Both the position numbers and the translations under genes were made by a program. Shown here in pieces: positions 53,798 through 63,517 of a DNA stretch of 64,000 nucleotides. This stretch comes from Pandoraea sputorum (GTDB lineage Bacteria; Pseudomonadota; Gammaproteobacteria; Burkholderiales; Burkholderiaceae): contig NZ_CP010431.2 in the NCBI RefSeq assembly GCF_000814845.2, forward strand, positions 248,001 through 312,000, read 5' to 3'. Below the pieces are notes generated by a model. The model did no database searches. It was given only the letters and a program-made list of their open reading frames with translations, and was not told the DNA's origin. Numbering within the stretch: the first letter of the stretch is position 1; every line of letters begins with the position of its first letter.

Positions 53798-55213
53798 ATG
53801 AACGCCGTAGTCGATTCGAAATTCTCCGATTTCCACGTTGCCGATATCAATCTGGCGGCATGGGGCCGTAAAGAGCTGACCATTGCCGAGAGCGAAATGC
53901 CCGGTCTGGTCGCGACGCGTGCCGAATTCAAGGCCAGCCAGCCGCTCAAGGGCGCGCGCATTGCCGGCTCGCTGCACATGACCATCCAGACGGGCGTGCT
54001 TATCGAGACGCTGACCGCGCTGGGCGCCGAAGTCCGCTGGGCTTCGTGCAACATCTTCTCGACGCAGGACCACGCCGCCGCCGCCATCGCTGCCGCGGGC
54101 ATTCCGGTCTTCGCGTTCAAGGGCGAGTCGCTCGACGAGTACTGGGAATACAGCCACCGCATCTTCGAATGGCCGAACGGCGAGTTCGCCAACATGATCC
54201 TCGACGACGGCGGCGACGCCACTCTGCTGCTGATTCTCGGTAGCAAGGCCGAGAAGGATCTGTCGGTCGTGGCCAACCCGACCAACGAAGAAGAAGTCGC
54301 GTTGTACGCCGCCATCAAACGTCACATCGCAATCGATCCGCAGTGGTACAGCAAGCGCCTGTCGCAGATCAAGGGCGTGACCGAAGAGACGACCACCGGT
54401 GTGCACCGTCTGTACCAGATGGAAAAGGACGGCACGCTGCCGTTCCCGGCCATCAACGTGAACGACTCGGTCACCAAGTCGAAGTTCGACAACCTGTACG
54501 GCTGCCGTGAGTCGCTGGTCGACGGTATCAAGCGCGCCACCGATGTGATGATCGCGGGCAAGATCGCCCTCGTGGCCGGTTACGGCGACGTGGGCAAGGG
54601 CTGCGCACAAAGCCTGCGCGGTCTGGGCGCGACGGTGTGGGTCACGGAAATCGATCCGATCTGCGCACTGCAAGCCGCCATGGAAGGCTACCGTGTCGTG
54701 ACGATGGAATACGCAGCCGACAAGGCCGACATCTTCGTGACGGCGACGGGCAACTACCACGTGATCGATCACGACCACATGGTCGCCATGAAGCATCAGG
54801 CCATCGTCTGCAACATCGGTCACTTCGACTCGGAAATCAACGTGGCGTCGACCCGCAAGTACGAGTGGGAAAACATCAAGCCGCAAGTCGATCACATCAT
54901 CTTCCCGGACGGCAAGCGCATCATTCTGCTGGCTGAAGGCCGCCTCGTGAACCTCGGTTGCGCCACGGGCCACCCGTCGTTCGTGATGAGCAACTCGTTC
55001 ACGAACCAGACGCTCGCCCAGATCGAACTGTTCGTGCACGGTGCGAAGTACAAGAACAGCGTGTACGTGCTGCCGAAGCATCTGGACGAGAAGGTCGCGC
55101 GCCTGCACCTGGGCCGCATCGGTGCCGAACTGACTGTGCTGAGCGACGATCAGGCGAAGTACATCAGCGTCGACAAGAACGGTCCGTTCAAGCCGTCGCA
55201 CTACCGTTATTGA
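53798..55213 (+). CDS. ahcY: S-adenosylhomocysteine hydrolase
   Basis: Splits S-adenosylhomocysteine to homocysteine and adenosine, NAD-dependent, cytoplasmic. The 471-residue enzyme includes the NAD-binding [15 protein letters not shown] and the C-terminal KPSHYRY. Start: ATG 53798 is four bases after the SD GGAGG; the in-frame GTG at 53795 is too close. Transcribed from a promoter with an SAH riboswitch leader. Confidence 0.97.
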   Translation: MNAVVDSKFSDFHVADINLAAWGRKELTIAESEMPGLVATRAEFKASQPLKGARIAGSLHMTIQTGVLIETLTALGAEVRWASCNIFSTQDHAAAAIAAAGIPVFAFKGESLDEYWEYSHRIFEWPNGEFANMILDDGGDATLLLILGSKAEKDLSVVANPTNEEEVALYAAIKRHIAIDPQWYSKRLSQIKGVTEETTTGVHRLYQMEKDGTLPFPAINVNDSVTKSKFDNLYGCRESLVDGIKRATDVMIAGKIALVAGYGDVGKGCAQSLRGLGATVWVTEIDPICALQAAMEGYRVVTMEYAADKADIFVTATGNYHVIDHDHMVAMKHQAIVCNIGHFDSEINVASTRKYEWENIKPQVDHIIFPDGKRIILLAEGRLVNLGCATGHPSFVMSNSFTNQTLAQIELFVHGAKYKNSVYVLPKHLDEKVARLHLGRIGAELTVLSDDQAKYISVDKNGPFKPSHYRY

Positions 55214-55365
55214 TCGGTTGACGTTGCCGCGCGGGGCGTCGGCACGTCGCATGGAGGAATGCGACGCATCGACCCGGCGCGGTAACGCGTGGTGAAGCCA
55301 CGGCCGTGCGATGGCGTCAGTTGCCGTTGTGTCCGCCGGGGCTTGCCGGACTCGAATTTCTCACC

Positions 55366-55404
55366 GCCGGTGCGGGCATGCATGCCGTGCACCGGCAAGT
55401 TTTA
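55366..55404 (+). terminator. large hairpin between ahcY and the small membrane gene
   Basis: GCCGGTGC / GCACCGGC outer stem (8 bp) enclosing a self-complementary GGCATGCATGCC, followed by AAGTTTTAC. It may partly terminate the ahcY transcript or give it 3' stability, because the next gene lies only 12 bases beyond. Confidence 0.55.
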
Positions 55405-55415
55405 CGGAGCTTGCC

Positions 55416-55772
55416 ATGCGTCTGCTGCTGATTTGGCTCATCAATGCCATCGCGCTTCTCGTTTTGCCGTACATCGTGTCGGGCGTTCAGCTCAAGGGCA
55501 TCGGCACGGCGCTGATCGTCGCGGTCGTGCTTGGCCTGATCAACGCGTTCCTGCGCCCGCTGCTCGTCGTGCTCACGCTGCCGGTCACCGTGGTGACGCT
55601 GGGGTTGTTCATCTTCGTCATCAACGCACTGTTGTTCTGGCTCGCGTCGCATGTCGTCAAGGGCTTCGAAGTCTCCGGCTTCTGGGCGGCGCTCTTCGGC
55701 TCGCTGCTGTACAGCCTGATTTCGTGGATTCTCTCGGCGTTGGTGTTCGGCGACCGCGTCTCCAACGTGTAA
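55416..55772 (+). CDS. phage holin family IV-like small membrane protein
   Basis: A 118-residue protein with about four membrane segments (LLLIWLINAIALLVLPYIV, ALIVAVVLGLINAFL, VTLGLFIFVINALLFWL, AALFGSLLYSLISWILSAL). It resembles the PF04020 family of unknown cellular role. It sits between ahcY and tlyA in the order I recall from other Burkholderiales. ATG 55416 was chosen over an upstream frame with an antisense-like sequence. Confidence 0.8.
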   Translation: MRLLLIWLINAIALLVLPYIVSGVQLKGIGTALIVAVVLGLINAFLRPLLVVLTLPVTVVTLGLFIFVINALLFWLASHVVKGFEVSGFWAALFGSLLYSLISWILSALVFGDRVSNV

Positions 55773-55819
55773 GTGTCGACGGCCATCCGTCGACAGTTCT
55801 TTGCAGGAAATTCGTAGTC

Positions 55820-56635
55820 ATGTCGCAAGCTCTTCGTGCCGATCAGGCCCTCGTCTCCCGAGGACTGGCGGCGTCGCGCACTGTCGCTCAACGTCTGATC
55901 GATGCCGGACGCGTGTATTACGCCGGCACCGAGACGGCGCTCAAGAAAGCCAGCCAACCGGTGGCGAGCGACGAGGAACTGGAAGTGCGTGCCGCGGCCG
56001 ACGGATTGCCGGACGAAGACCGGTACGTGTCGCGCGGCGGCCTCAAGCTGGCGGGCGCACTGGTCACGACGGGACTCGACGTGACGGGCCGCGTAGTGCT
56101 CGATGTCGGTCTGTCGACCGGTGGCTTCGCGGACTGCCTGTTGCAGGCGGGCGCGGCGTATATCGTCGGCGTCGACGTGGGACACGGACAACTGCATCCG
56201 CGTTTGATGGGCGAGCCTCGGCTCGCGTCGCTCGAAGGGATCAATGCGCGACACCTGTCGCGCGAGATGCTCGATGCGCGTTTGACGGAAGTCGTATCGG
56301 ATGGTGAGCTGAATGCTGTACCGGAGGCGGGCTTCGATCTGATCGTGGGCGATGTGTCGTTCATCTCGCTCACGCTAGTGTTGCCCGCTGTAGCGCCGTT
56401 GCTTGCGCCGGGTGGCGACCTGCTGATGCTGGTGAAGCCGCAATTCGAAGTGGGACGGGAGCACATCGCACGCGGTGGCCTCGTGAAAGACACCGCGCAG
56501 TATGCGCAAGTGGAGACAAAAATCCGCGCCGCCTGTGAAGCGCTCGGACTGACGGTGGCCGCGTGGCTCGACAGTCCTATCGCGGGCGGCGACGGCAACC
56601 GGGAGTTCTTCGTGCACGCCAGACGTGCGGCATGA
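55820..56635 (+). CDS. tlyA: TlyA-family rRNA 2'-O-methyltransferase
   Basis: A 271-residue protein: N-terminal S4 RNA-binding domain (ALRADQALVSRGLAASRTVAQRLIDAG) and a Rossmann methyltransferase domain (VLDVGLSTGGFADCLLQ, LIVGDVSFISL, LVKPQFEVG). Homologues methylate 16S/23S rRNA and are annotated as hemolysin. ATG 55820; it overlaps or nearly overlaps metF. Confidence 0.87.
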   Translation: MSQALRADQALVSRGLAASRTVAQRLIDAGRVYYAGTETALKKASQPVASDEELEVRAAADGLPDEDRYVSRGGLKLAGALVTTGLDVTGRVVLDVGLSTGGFADCLLQAGAAYIVGVDVGHGQLHPRLMGEPRLASLEGINARHLSREMLDARLTEVVSDGELNAVPEAGFDLIVGDVSFISLTLVLPAVAPLLAPGGDLLMLVKPQFEVGREHIARGGLVKDTAQYAQVETKIRAACEALGLTVAAWLDSPIAGGDGNREFFVHARRAA

Positions 56636-56661
56636 ACGGCTCCGAAGATAACAAGACGATC

Positions 56662-57492
56662 ATGACGCAACCTTCCTTCAGTTTCGAATTCTTCCCGCCC
56701 AAGACTGCCGACGGCGCGGAGAAGCTGCGCGCGACGCGTGCGCAACTGTTTCCGCTCGGCCCGAAGTTCGTTTCGGTGACGTTCGGTGCGGGTGGCTCGA
56801 CGCAGCAGGGCACGCTCGACACCGTCATCGAAATCCAGCGCGAAGGCGTGGACGCCGCACCGCACTTGTCGTGCGTCGGCTCGACCCGCGACAACATCCG
56901 CGACATTCTCACGACCTACCGCGATCACGGCATCCGTCACATCGTGGCGCTGCGTGGCGACCTGCCGTCGGGCATGGGCGAGATCGGCGAGTTTCGCTAC
57001 GCGTCGGAACTGGTCGAGTTCATTCGCGCAGAGACGGGCGACTGGTTTCACATTGAAGTCGCGGCTTACCCCGAATACCATCCGCAGGCCAAATCGCCGC
57101 GACACGATCTCGAACACTTCGCCAACAAGGTGAAGGCCGGCGCGAACGCGGCCATCACCCAGTATTTCTTCAATGCGGATGCTTACTTCCGCTTTGTCGA
57201 CGACGTCGCCCGCCTCGGCGTGGACGTGCCGATCGTGCCGGGCATCATGCCGATCACGAACTACTCGCAGATGATGCGCTTCTCGGAAATGTGCGGTGCG
57301 GAAGTGCCGCGCTGGATCGCCAAGCGGCTGGAAGGCTTTGGCGACGACCGCGAAGCCATCCGCGCCTTCGGTCTCGACGTGGTGTCGGCGCTGTGTGAGC
57401 GCTTGCTGAAGGAAGGCGCGCCGGGCCTGCACTTCTATACGCTCAATGCGGCGGCAGCAACCAAAGCCATGTGGCAGCGGCTCGGCCTGTAA
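56662..57492 (+). CDS. metF: methylenetetrahydrofolate reductase
   Basis: Reduces 5,10-methylene-THF to 5-methyl-THF for methionine synthesis, FAD-dependent. With the ATG at 56662 it is 276 residues, the usual Burkholderiales length, starting MTQPSFSFEFFPPKT. An ATG at 56632 overlapping the tlyA stop would add ten residues and cannot be ruled out. Motifs PKFVSVTFGAGGSTQ and VPGIMPI are typical. It is the last gene of the ahcY-to-metF run, so one-carbon supply and SAH recycling may be coexpressed. Confidence 0.93.
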   Translation: MTQPSFSFEFFPPKTADGAEKLRATRAQLFPLGPKFVSVTFGAGGSTQQGTLDTVIEIQREGVDAAPHLSCVGSTRDNIRDILTTYRDHGIRHIVALRGDLPSGMGEIGEFRYASELVEFIRAETGDWFHIEVAAYPEYHPQAKSPRHDLEHFANKVKAGANAAITQYFFNADAYFRFVDDVARLGVDVPIVPGIMPITNYSQMMRFSEMCGAEVPRWIAKRLEGFGDDREAIRAFGLDVVSALCERLLKEGAPGLHFYTLNAAAATKAMWQRLGL

Positions 57493-57552
57493 GGCGCCGC
57501 CGGGCGGGGCGCGCGCAATCTTTTCTGCCCGATGACCGCTCAGGAAGTCAAT

Positions 57553-57585
57553 CCTAATCAAAATTGAGTGATTTCCTAATCAAAA
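57553..57585 (+). repeat. direct repeat in the dppA leader
   Basis: CCTAATCAAAA occurs at 57553-57563 and again at 57575-57585, exactly 22 bases apart (two helical turns). It lies upstream of the promoter and looks like a paired activator site. Confidence 0.55.
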
Positions 57586-57622
57586 ACGCCACAAATGGGC
57601 GGTTTAGTAGGGATTTGGCGTG

Positions 57623-57651
57623 TTGTTACGTAGGTGAAGGTTAAGTAATAT
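57623..57651 (+). promoter_or_regulatory. sigma-70 promoter of dppA
   Basis: TTGTTA at 57623-57628, 17-base spacer, TAATAT at 57646-57651; the best -35/-10 pair seen in the window. It is 59 bases before the dppA start. Confidence 0.7.
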
Positions 57652-57709
57652 CCCTCGTGGGCTCGGCGGCTGATCGTCGCCGGGCGTCAACTCAAAATAC
57701 GAGGAGCCT

Positions 57710-59350
57710 ATGAAACAGACTCACACCCTGCGTTTGCTGTTGGCTGCAACCGTGCTTGCCGGAGCGGCAGTGATCCCGCCCGCGGCAGCCGTCGAGCTCC
57801 CGAACAAGACCCTCGTCTACTGCTCCGAGGGCAGCCCCGCCGGTTTCGATCCGGGGCAACTGACCACCGGCACCGACTTCGATCCCGCCGACGCCATTTA
57901 CAACCGCCTCGTCGCCTTCGTGCCGGGCGAGACGGCCACGACGCCGTCTCTGGCCGAGAAGTGGGACATCTCGCCGGACAACAAGGTCTACACCTTCCAT
58001 CTGCGCAAGGGTGTGAAGTTCCACACCACCGAATACTTCAAGCCCACGCGCGACTTCAACGCCGAAGACGTGAAGTTCACGTTCGACCGCATGGGCGACC
58101 GCGAGATGCCGTTCCGCAAGGCTTACCCGGCGGAATTCCCGTACTACGTGGACATGGGCCTGCAGGCCGACATCGAGCGCATCGAGATCGTCGATCCGTA
58201 CACCGTGCGCTTCGTGCTCAAGAAGGTCGACGCACCGTTCATCCAGAACCTGGCCATGTCGTTTGCGTCGATCCTCTCGAAGGAATACGCAGACAAGCTG
58301 ATGGCGGCGAACAATCCGCGCGACATCGCACTCAAGCCGGTCGGCACCGGCCCGTTCATCTTCCGTAGCTATACGAAGGACGCCACGCTGCGCATGGACG
58401 GCAACAAGGAGTACTGGAATACGAACCTGCCGCCGAAGGTGGGCAAGCTGGTGTTCGCCATCACGACGGACGCCAACGTGCGTATCCAGAAGCTCAAGCG
58501 CAACGAGTGTCAGGTGGTGACGTACCCGCGCCCGGCGGACGTCGATGCGCTCAAGGCCGACATTCAGGCACAGGGCAAGGCGTCGAAGATCAAGATGCCG
58601 GATCAGGTGGGCTTCAACCTCGGCTACGTGGCGTACAACGTCAAGAAGGCGCCGCTCGATCGCGTGGAAGTGCGCCAGGCGCTCGACATGGCGATCAACA
58701 AGAAGGCGATCCTCCAGTCTGTGTATGGCTCGGCCGGACAGTTGTCGAACGGCGCGCCGATGCCGCCGACGCAATGGTCCTATGACAAGAACATCAAGTC
58801 GGCCAGCTACGATCCCGAAAAGGCCAAGGCGCTGCTCGACAAGGCGGGCGTGAAGGGTATCGAGATCACGCTGTGGGCCATGCCGGTGCAACGTCCGTAC
58901 AACCCGAATGGCAAGTTGATGGCCGAGATGATTCAGGCCGACTGGGCCAAGATCGGCGTGAAGGCGAACATCGTCACGTACGAATGGGGTGAGTACATCA
59001 AGCGCGCCAAGGCGGGTGAACACGATGCCATGCTGATTGGCTGGACCGGCGACAACGGCGATCCGGACAACTGGCTCGGCGTGCTGCTCGGCTGCGACTC
59101 GATGAACGGCAACAACTTCTCGAAGTGGTGCTACAAGCCGTTCGACGATCTCATCAAGCAGGCGCGTCAGACGACCGACGTCAAGGAGCGCACCAAGCTC
59201 TACACGCAGGCGCAGGACATCTTCGCGCAGCAACTGCCGTTCTCGCCCATCGCGCACTCGACGCAGTACAAGCCGATGGCCACGAACGTGAAGGGCTTCA
59301 AGCTCAGCCCGTTCAGCCGTAACAGCTTCGCTGGTGTATCGCTTGATTAA
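57710..59350 (+). CDS. dppA: dipeptide ABC transporter substrate-binding protein
   Basis: A 546-residue periplasmic peptide-binding protein with signal peptide (LRLLLAATVLAGAAVIPPAAA). The SBP_bac_5 features are KTLVYCSEGSPAGFDPGQ, TYTFHLRKGVKF-like VYTFHLRKGVKFH and GWTGDNGDPDNWL. ATG 57710 has SD GAGGAG. It leads the dppABCDF run; a hairpin separates it from dppB. Confidence 0.92.
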   Translation: MKQTHTLRLLLAATVLAGAAVIPPAAAVELPNKTLVYCSEGSPAGFDPGQLTTGTDFDPADAIYNRLVAFVPGETATTPSLAEKWDISPDNKVYTFHLRKGVKFHTTEYFKPTRDFNAEDVKFTFDRMGDREMPFRKAYPAEFPYYVDMGLQADIERIEIVDPYTVRFVLKKVDAPFIQNLAMSFASILSKEYADKLMAANNPRDIALKPVGTGPFIFRSYTKDATLRMDGNKEYWNTNLPPKVGKLVFAITTDANVRIQKLKRNECQVVTYPRPADVDALKADIQAQGKASKIKMPDQVGFNLGYVAYNVKKAPLDRVEVRQALDMAINKKAILQSVYGSAGQLSNGAPMPPTQWSYDKNIKSASYDPEKAKALLDKAGVKGIEITLWAMPVQRPYNPNGKLMAEMIQADWAKIGVKANIVTYEWGEYIKRAKAGEHDAMLIGWTGDNGDPDNWLGVLLGCDSMNGNNFSKWCYKPFDDLIKQARQTTDVKERTKLYTQAQDIFAQQLPFSPIAHSTQYKPMATNVKGFKLSPFSRNSFAGVSLD

Positions 59351-59403
59351 GTTCAGTCAAGCTCACTAAGCCGTACGACGTTTCACCGACAAGTAGAAAG
59401 CCG

Positions 59404-59432
59404 ACTGGCCCGGCCGCCGCGCCCGGGCCAGT
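59404..59432 (+). terminator. stem-loop between dppA and dppB
   Basis: Perfect 10-bp stem ACTGGCCCGG / CCGGGCCAGT with a 9-nt loop and no T-run. Such elements after a binding-protein gene usually stabilise its mRNA or attenuate downstream genes, giving more binding protein than permease. Confidence 0.6.
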
Positions 59433-59548
59433 TCGCAGCACCCGGACGGAAGATCGTCCACGACTGACAAGATTCACTAACGCGGCAATGCGCCACTTGT
59501 CCCTGCGCCGGGGACGGGCGGCGCGCGACGCCCCCACGGAACATTCCT

Positions 59549-60553
59549 ATGCTGAGATTCGTCCTGAGACGACTAGGCATGGTGATCCCGACGTTCATCG
59601 GCATCACCGTCCTCGCGTTCGCGCTCATCCACCTCATACCCGGCGATCCGATCGAAGTGCTGGTGGGCGAGCGCAATCTCGACCCCGTCATGCACGCCGA
59701 AGCGATGAAGCGGCTCGGGCTCGACCAGCCGCTCACCACGCAGTATTTCGTCTATCTGAAACACGCCGCACAAGGCGACCTCGGCCGCTCCATCGTCACC
59801 AACGAAGGCGTGCTGCACGAGTTCTTCGCCCGCTTCCCGGCCACGCTGGAACTCGCCCTCTGCGCGATGATCTTTGCGCTTGCCGTCGGTTTGCCAGCAG
59901 GCGTTGCCGCTTCGCTGCGGCGAGGCAAGATGCTCGACCACACCACCATGGGCGCTGCGCTCACCGGCTACTCCATGCCGATCTTCTGGTGGGGGTTGCT
60001 GCTCATCATGCTCTTCTCCGTCGACCTCCAATGGACACCCGTGTCCGGGCGCATCGGCGTGGAATTCGACGTGCCGAGCGTGACCGGCTTCATGCTCATC
60101 GACACCTTGCTCTCGGGAGATGAAGGCGCGTTCGCCTCGGCGGTCAGCCACCTGATTCTGCCGACCATCGTGCTCGGCACCGTGCCGCTCGCGGTGATTG
60201 CCCGCATGACGCGCTCCGCCATGCTCGAAGTGCTGCGTGAGGATTACATCCGCACGGCACGCGCGAAGGGGTTGTCGCCGTGGCGCGTGATTGTCGTGCA
60301 TGCGCTGCGCAATGCGCTGATTCCCGTCATCACGGTGATCGGCCTGCAAGTCGGCACGCTGCTCGCGGGTGCGGTGCTGACCGAGAACGTCTTCTCGTGG
60401 CCCGGCATCGGCAAGTGGCTGATCGATGCGATTCTTCGACGCGACTATCCGGTGGTGCAGGGCGGCATTCTGCTCATTGCGACGGGCGTGATTCTGGTCA
60501 ACCTGCTGGTCGACGTGCTCTATGGCGTCGTCAACCCGCGCATCCGGCACTGA
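59549..60553 (+). CDS. dppB: dipeptide ABC transporter permease DppB
   Basis: A 334-residue permease with six or so membrane segments. The N-terminus FVLRRLGMVIPTFIGITVLAF and the EAA loop EDYIRTARAKGLSPWRVIVV are typical. ATG 59549 follows an SD-poor leader of about 200 bases that contains the stem-loop. It is 12 bases before dppC. Confidence 0.92.
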   Translation: MLRFVLRRLGMVIPTFIGITVLAFALIHLIPGDPIEVLVGERNLDPVMHAEAMKRLGLDQPLTTQYFVYLKHAAQGDLGRSIVTNEGVLHEFFARFPATLELALCAMIFALAVGLPAGVAASLRRGKMLDHTTMGAALTGYSMPIFWWGLLLIMLFSVDLQWTPVSGRIGVEFDVPSVTGFMLIDTLLSGDEGAFASAVSHLILPTIVLGTVPLAVIARMTRSAMLEVLREDYIRTARAKGLSPWRVIVVHALRNALIPVITVIGLQVGTLLAGAVLTENVFSWPGIGKWLIDAILRRDYPVVQGGILLIATGVILVNLLVDVLYGVVNPRIRH

Positions 60554-60565
60554 AGGAGGTCAACA

Positions 60566-61486
60566 ATGAGTGACACGCCTGCTACGCTGCCGCCTCCCGC
60601 TGCCGTCACGGCCACGCCGCGCGCGCGCCTGATCCGGGAGTTCCTGCGCAGCTTTACCGCTAACCGTGGCGCGACTGTCGCGGCCATCATCCTGTTGCTG
60701 ATGTTCGCGGCTGCGCTGCTCGCACCGCTCATCGCCCCGCACAGTCCCATCGAGCAATACCGCGACTTCGTGAAGATTCCGCCGGCGTGGTTCGAGGGCG
60801 GCAACGCACGCTTTCTGCTCGGCACCGACGAAGCCGGACGCGACATTCTTTCGCGCCTGATCTACGGCGCGCGGCTGTCGTTCTGGATCGGTCTGTCGTC
60901 GGTGGTGCTTTCGCTGATTCCGGGCATTCTGCTCGGGCTGCTGGCGGCGTTTTTCCCGCGCTGGCTCGACACGCCGATCATGCGTCTGATGGACATGATG
61001 ATGGCGCTGCCCTCGCTGCTGCTGGCAGTCGCCGTGGTGGCTGTGATCGGCCCGGGCCTTGCCAACACGACCATCGCGATTGCGATCGTGACGTTGCCCG
61101 CGTACGTGCGTCTGACGCGTGCGGCGGCCATCGGCGAACTGCAGCGCGAGTACGTCGTCGCCTCGCGCATGGCCGGGGCGGGCACGCTGCGCCTGATGTT
61201 CTCGACGGTGCTGCCGAACTGCGCGGCACCGCTCATCGTGCAGGCGACGTTGAGCTTCTCGGTGGCCATTCTCGACGCGGCGGCGCTCGGCTTTCTCGGC
61301 CTCGGCGTGCAGCCCCCGCTCGCGGAGTGGGGCTCGATGCTCGCGTCCGCACGCGACTATATGGAAAGTGCCTGGTGGATTGTGACGCTGCCGGGACTTG
61401 CGATCGTCATCTCGGTCCTTGCCATCAACCTGGTCGGTGACGGCCTGCGCGATGCCCTTGACCCCAAACTGAAACGCATCGCATGA
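60566..61486 (+). CDS. dppC: dipeptide ABC transporter permease DppC
   Basis: A 306-residue permease partner of DppB, with N-terminal cytoplasmic tail, [20 protein letters not shown] and the loop [14 protein letters not shown]. The SD AAGGAGGT (60552-60559) is a near-perfect anti-SD match. It overlaps dppD by four bases. Confidence 0.92.
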   Translation: MSDTPATLPPPAAVTATPRARLIREFLRSFTANRGATVAAIILLLMFAAALLAPLIAPHSPIEQYRDFVKIPPAWFEGGNARFLLGTDEAGRDILSRLIYGARLSFWIGLSSVVLSLIPGILLGLLAAFFPRWLDTPIMRLMDMMMALPSLLLAVAVVAVIGPGLANTTIAIAIVTLPAYVRLTRAAAIGELQREYVVASRMAGAGTLRLMFSTVLPNCAAPLIVQATLSFSVAILDAAALGFLGLGVQPPLAEWGSMLASARDYMESAWWIVTLPGLAIVISVLAINLVGDGLRDALDPKLKRIA

Positions 61487-62487
61487 GCCTGCTCTCCATT
61501 CGAAATCTATCGGTCGACTTCGACGGCGCACGCGCGGTCGACGCCATCGACCTCGACGTCGGCCAGGGCGAAATTCTTGGCGTGGTCGGCGAATCCGGTT
61601 CCGGCAAGAGCGTGACGATGCTCGCGCTCATGGGGCTTATCGACGCCCCCGGTCACGTCACCGCCGACGAAGTGCGTTTCGACGGCCGCGACTTGCTTCA
61701 CGCATCCAAACGCGAGCGCCGCAATATTGTCGGGCGAGACGTCTCGATGATCTTTCAGGACGCGCTCACCAGTCTGAATCCGAGCTTCACCATCGGGTAT
61801 CAGATTGGCGAGGTACTGCGCCGTCACATGGGATTGCGCGGACGGGCGCTGCGTGAGCGGATCGTCGAACTGCTGGAACAAGTCGAGATTCCCGACGCCG
61901 CCAACCGGCTCGGGGCTTATCCGCACCAGCTTTCGGGCGGGATGAACCAGCGCGTCATGATCGCGATGGCGATTGCGTGCCGTCCCAAACTGCTGATTGC
62001 AGACGAGCCGACGACTGCGCTGGACGTCACCATTCAGGCGCAGATCATGGCGTTGCTGCTGCAACTGCAGAAGGACTACGGCATGTCGCTCGTGCTGATT
62101 TCCCATGATCTCGCGGTCGTGGCGGAAGTCGCGCACAAGGTGGCCGTCATGTATGCGGGGCAGGTCATCGAAGTCCAGCAGGTGCCAGCGCTGTTCGACG
62201 CGCCGCATCACCCTTACACAGAGGCGTTGCTCTCCGCGATTCCGGAACATAACCGGGGCGTGCGCCGATTGCGCACGCTACCGGGCGTGGTGCCGGGGCG
62301 AGACGACCGGCCCGCAGGTTGTCTGCTGTCGCCGCGCTGTCCCTATGCCGACGATCATTGCCGCGAGGTGCAGCCTGCGCTGACGCCTTATGTCGGGCCG
62401 AGCGCGGTGGGTTCGCCGATGGTGCGGTGTTTCAAGCCGTTGCCGCATGAAGTGGCGATTGGACAGTCGACGGGAGGGGTGCGATGA
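61483..62487 (+). CDS. dppD: dipeptide ABC transporter ATPase DppD
   Basis: A 334-residue ATPase with Walker A GESGSGKS, signature [16 protein letters not shown], Walker [13 protein letters not shown], and the oligopeptide/dipeptide C-terminal domain with cysteines ([17 protein letters not shown]) typical of [4Fe-4S]-bearing Dpp/Opp ATPases. It overlaps dppF by four bases. Confidence 0.92.
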   Translation: MSLLSIRNLSVDFDGARAVDAIDLDVGQGEILGVVGESGSGKSVTMLALMGLIDAPGHVTADEVRFDGRDLLHASKRERRNIVGRDVSMIFQDALTSLNPSFTIGYQIGEVLRRHMGLRGRALRERIVELLEQVEIPDAANRLGAYPHQLSGGMNQRVMIAMAIACRPKLLIADEPTTALDVTIQAQIMALLLQLQKDYGMSLVLISHDLAVVAEVAHKVAVMYAGQVIEVQQVPALFDAPHHPYTEALLSAIPEHNRGVRRLRTLPGVVPGRDDRPAGCLLSPRCPYADDHCREVQPALTPYVGPSAVGSPMVRCFKPLPHEVAIGQSTGGVR

Positions 62488-63512
62488 GCGAAACGATATT
62501 TGCCGCGCCTCCGGCCAGTCCGCAGGCGAGTGCGTCGGACAACCGCGTAGTGTTGGCCGCGCAGGATCTGACGCGTTTTTACACGGTCAACCGTGGGTTG
62601 CTGCGCGGGCAGGCGAGCGTCAAGGCGCTGAACGGGGTGTCGTTCGAGTTGAAAGCGGGTCGTACGCTGGCAGTGGTTGGCGAGTCGGGGTGCGGCAAAT
62701 CGACGCTGGCGCGGGTGCTGACGTTGATCGAGACGCCTACGTCCGGCAGGCTCTTCGTCGACGCGACCGAGACCACGGCGGCGTCGGCGGGCGAACTGGC
62801 GCCGTTGCGCACGCGCATCCAGATGGTGTTCCAGAACCCGTACGCGTCGCTCAACCCGCGCAAGACGGTGGGACAGGCGCTCGACGAACCGCTGGCCATC
62901 AATACGTCGCTCAGTCGCGCCGAGCGGGGCGAGAAGATCGCCGCGATGATGCGCACCGTCGGCCTGCGTCCGGAACATGTAGCGCGTTACCCGCACATGT
63001 TCTCGGGCGGTCAGCGTCAGCGGGTGGCGATTGCCCGTGCGATGATCCTGTCTCCGGCGATTGTGGTCGCGGACGAGCCCGTTTCGGCCCTGGATGTCTC
63101 AATTCAGGCACAGATCCTGAATCTTTTCATGGATTTGCAGGACCGATACGCGACGAGTTACGTATTCGTGTCGCATAATCTCGCGGTGGTCGAGCATGTG
63201 GCCGACGACGTCATGGTGATGTACCTCGGCCGCGCGGTCGAACACGGTCCCAAGGCCGCCGTGTTCGGCAAGCCGCTGCATCCGTACACGAAGGCATTGA
63301 TGTCGGCGACGCCGGCGATCAAGGCGTCCGAGCGGCGGGTGAAGATTCCGCTGATCGGCGAGTTGCCGTCGCCGCTGCGCCCGCCGCCGGGGTGTGCGTT
63401 TGCGCCGCGCTGTCCGTATGCGGTTGACCGATGCCGTCAGGAAGTGCCGCAATTGCGAGAGCTCGAAGGACGTCGGGTGGCGTGCCATCGGGTCGAAGAG
63501 ATAGAGGGATAA
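62484..63512 (+). CDS. dppF: dipeptide ABC transporter ATPase DppF
   Basis: Second ATPase, 342 residues: Walker A GESGCGKS, signature [15 protein letters not shown], Walker [13 protein letters not shown], and the C-terminal cysteine motif [16 protein letters not shown]. It pairs with DppD. Its stop lies five bases before the proposed TTG start of the next gene. Confidence 0.92.
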   Translation: MSETIFAAPPASPQASASDNRVVLAAQDLTRFYTVNRGLLRGQASVKALNGVSFELKAGRTLAVVGESGCGKSTLARVLTLIETPTSGRLFVDATETTAASAGELAPLRTRIQMVFQNPYASLNPRKTVGQALDEPLAINTSLSRAERGEKIAAMMRTVGLRPEHVARYPHMFSGGQRQRVAIARAMILSPAIVVADEPVSALDVSIQAQILNLFMDLQDRYATSYVFVSHNLAVVEHVADDVMVMYLGRAVEHGPKAAVFGKPLHPYTKALMSATPAIKASERRVKIPLIGELPSPLRPPPGCAFAPRCPYAVDRCRQEVPQLRELEGRRVACHRVEEIEG

Positions 63513-63517
63513 AGAGA

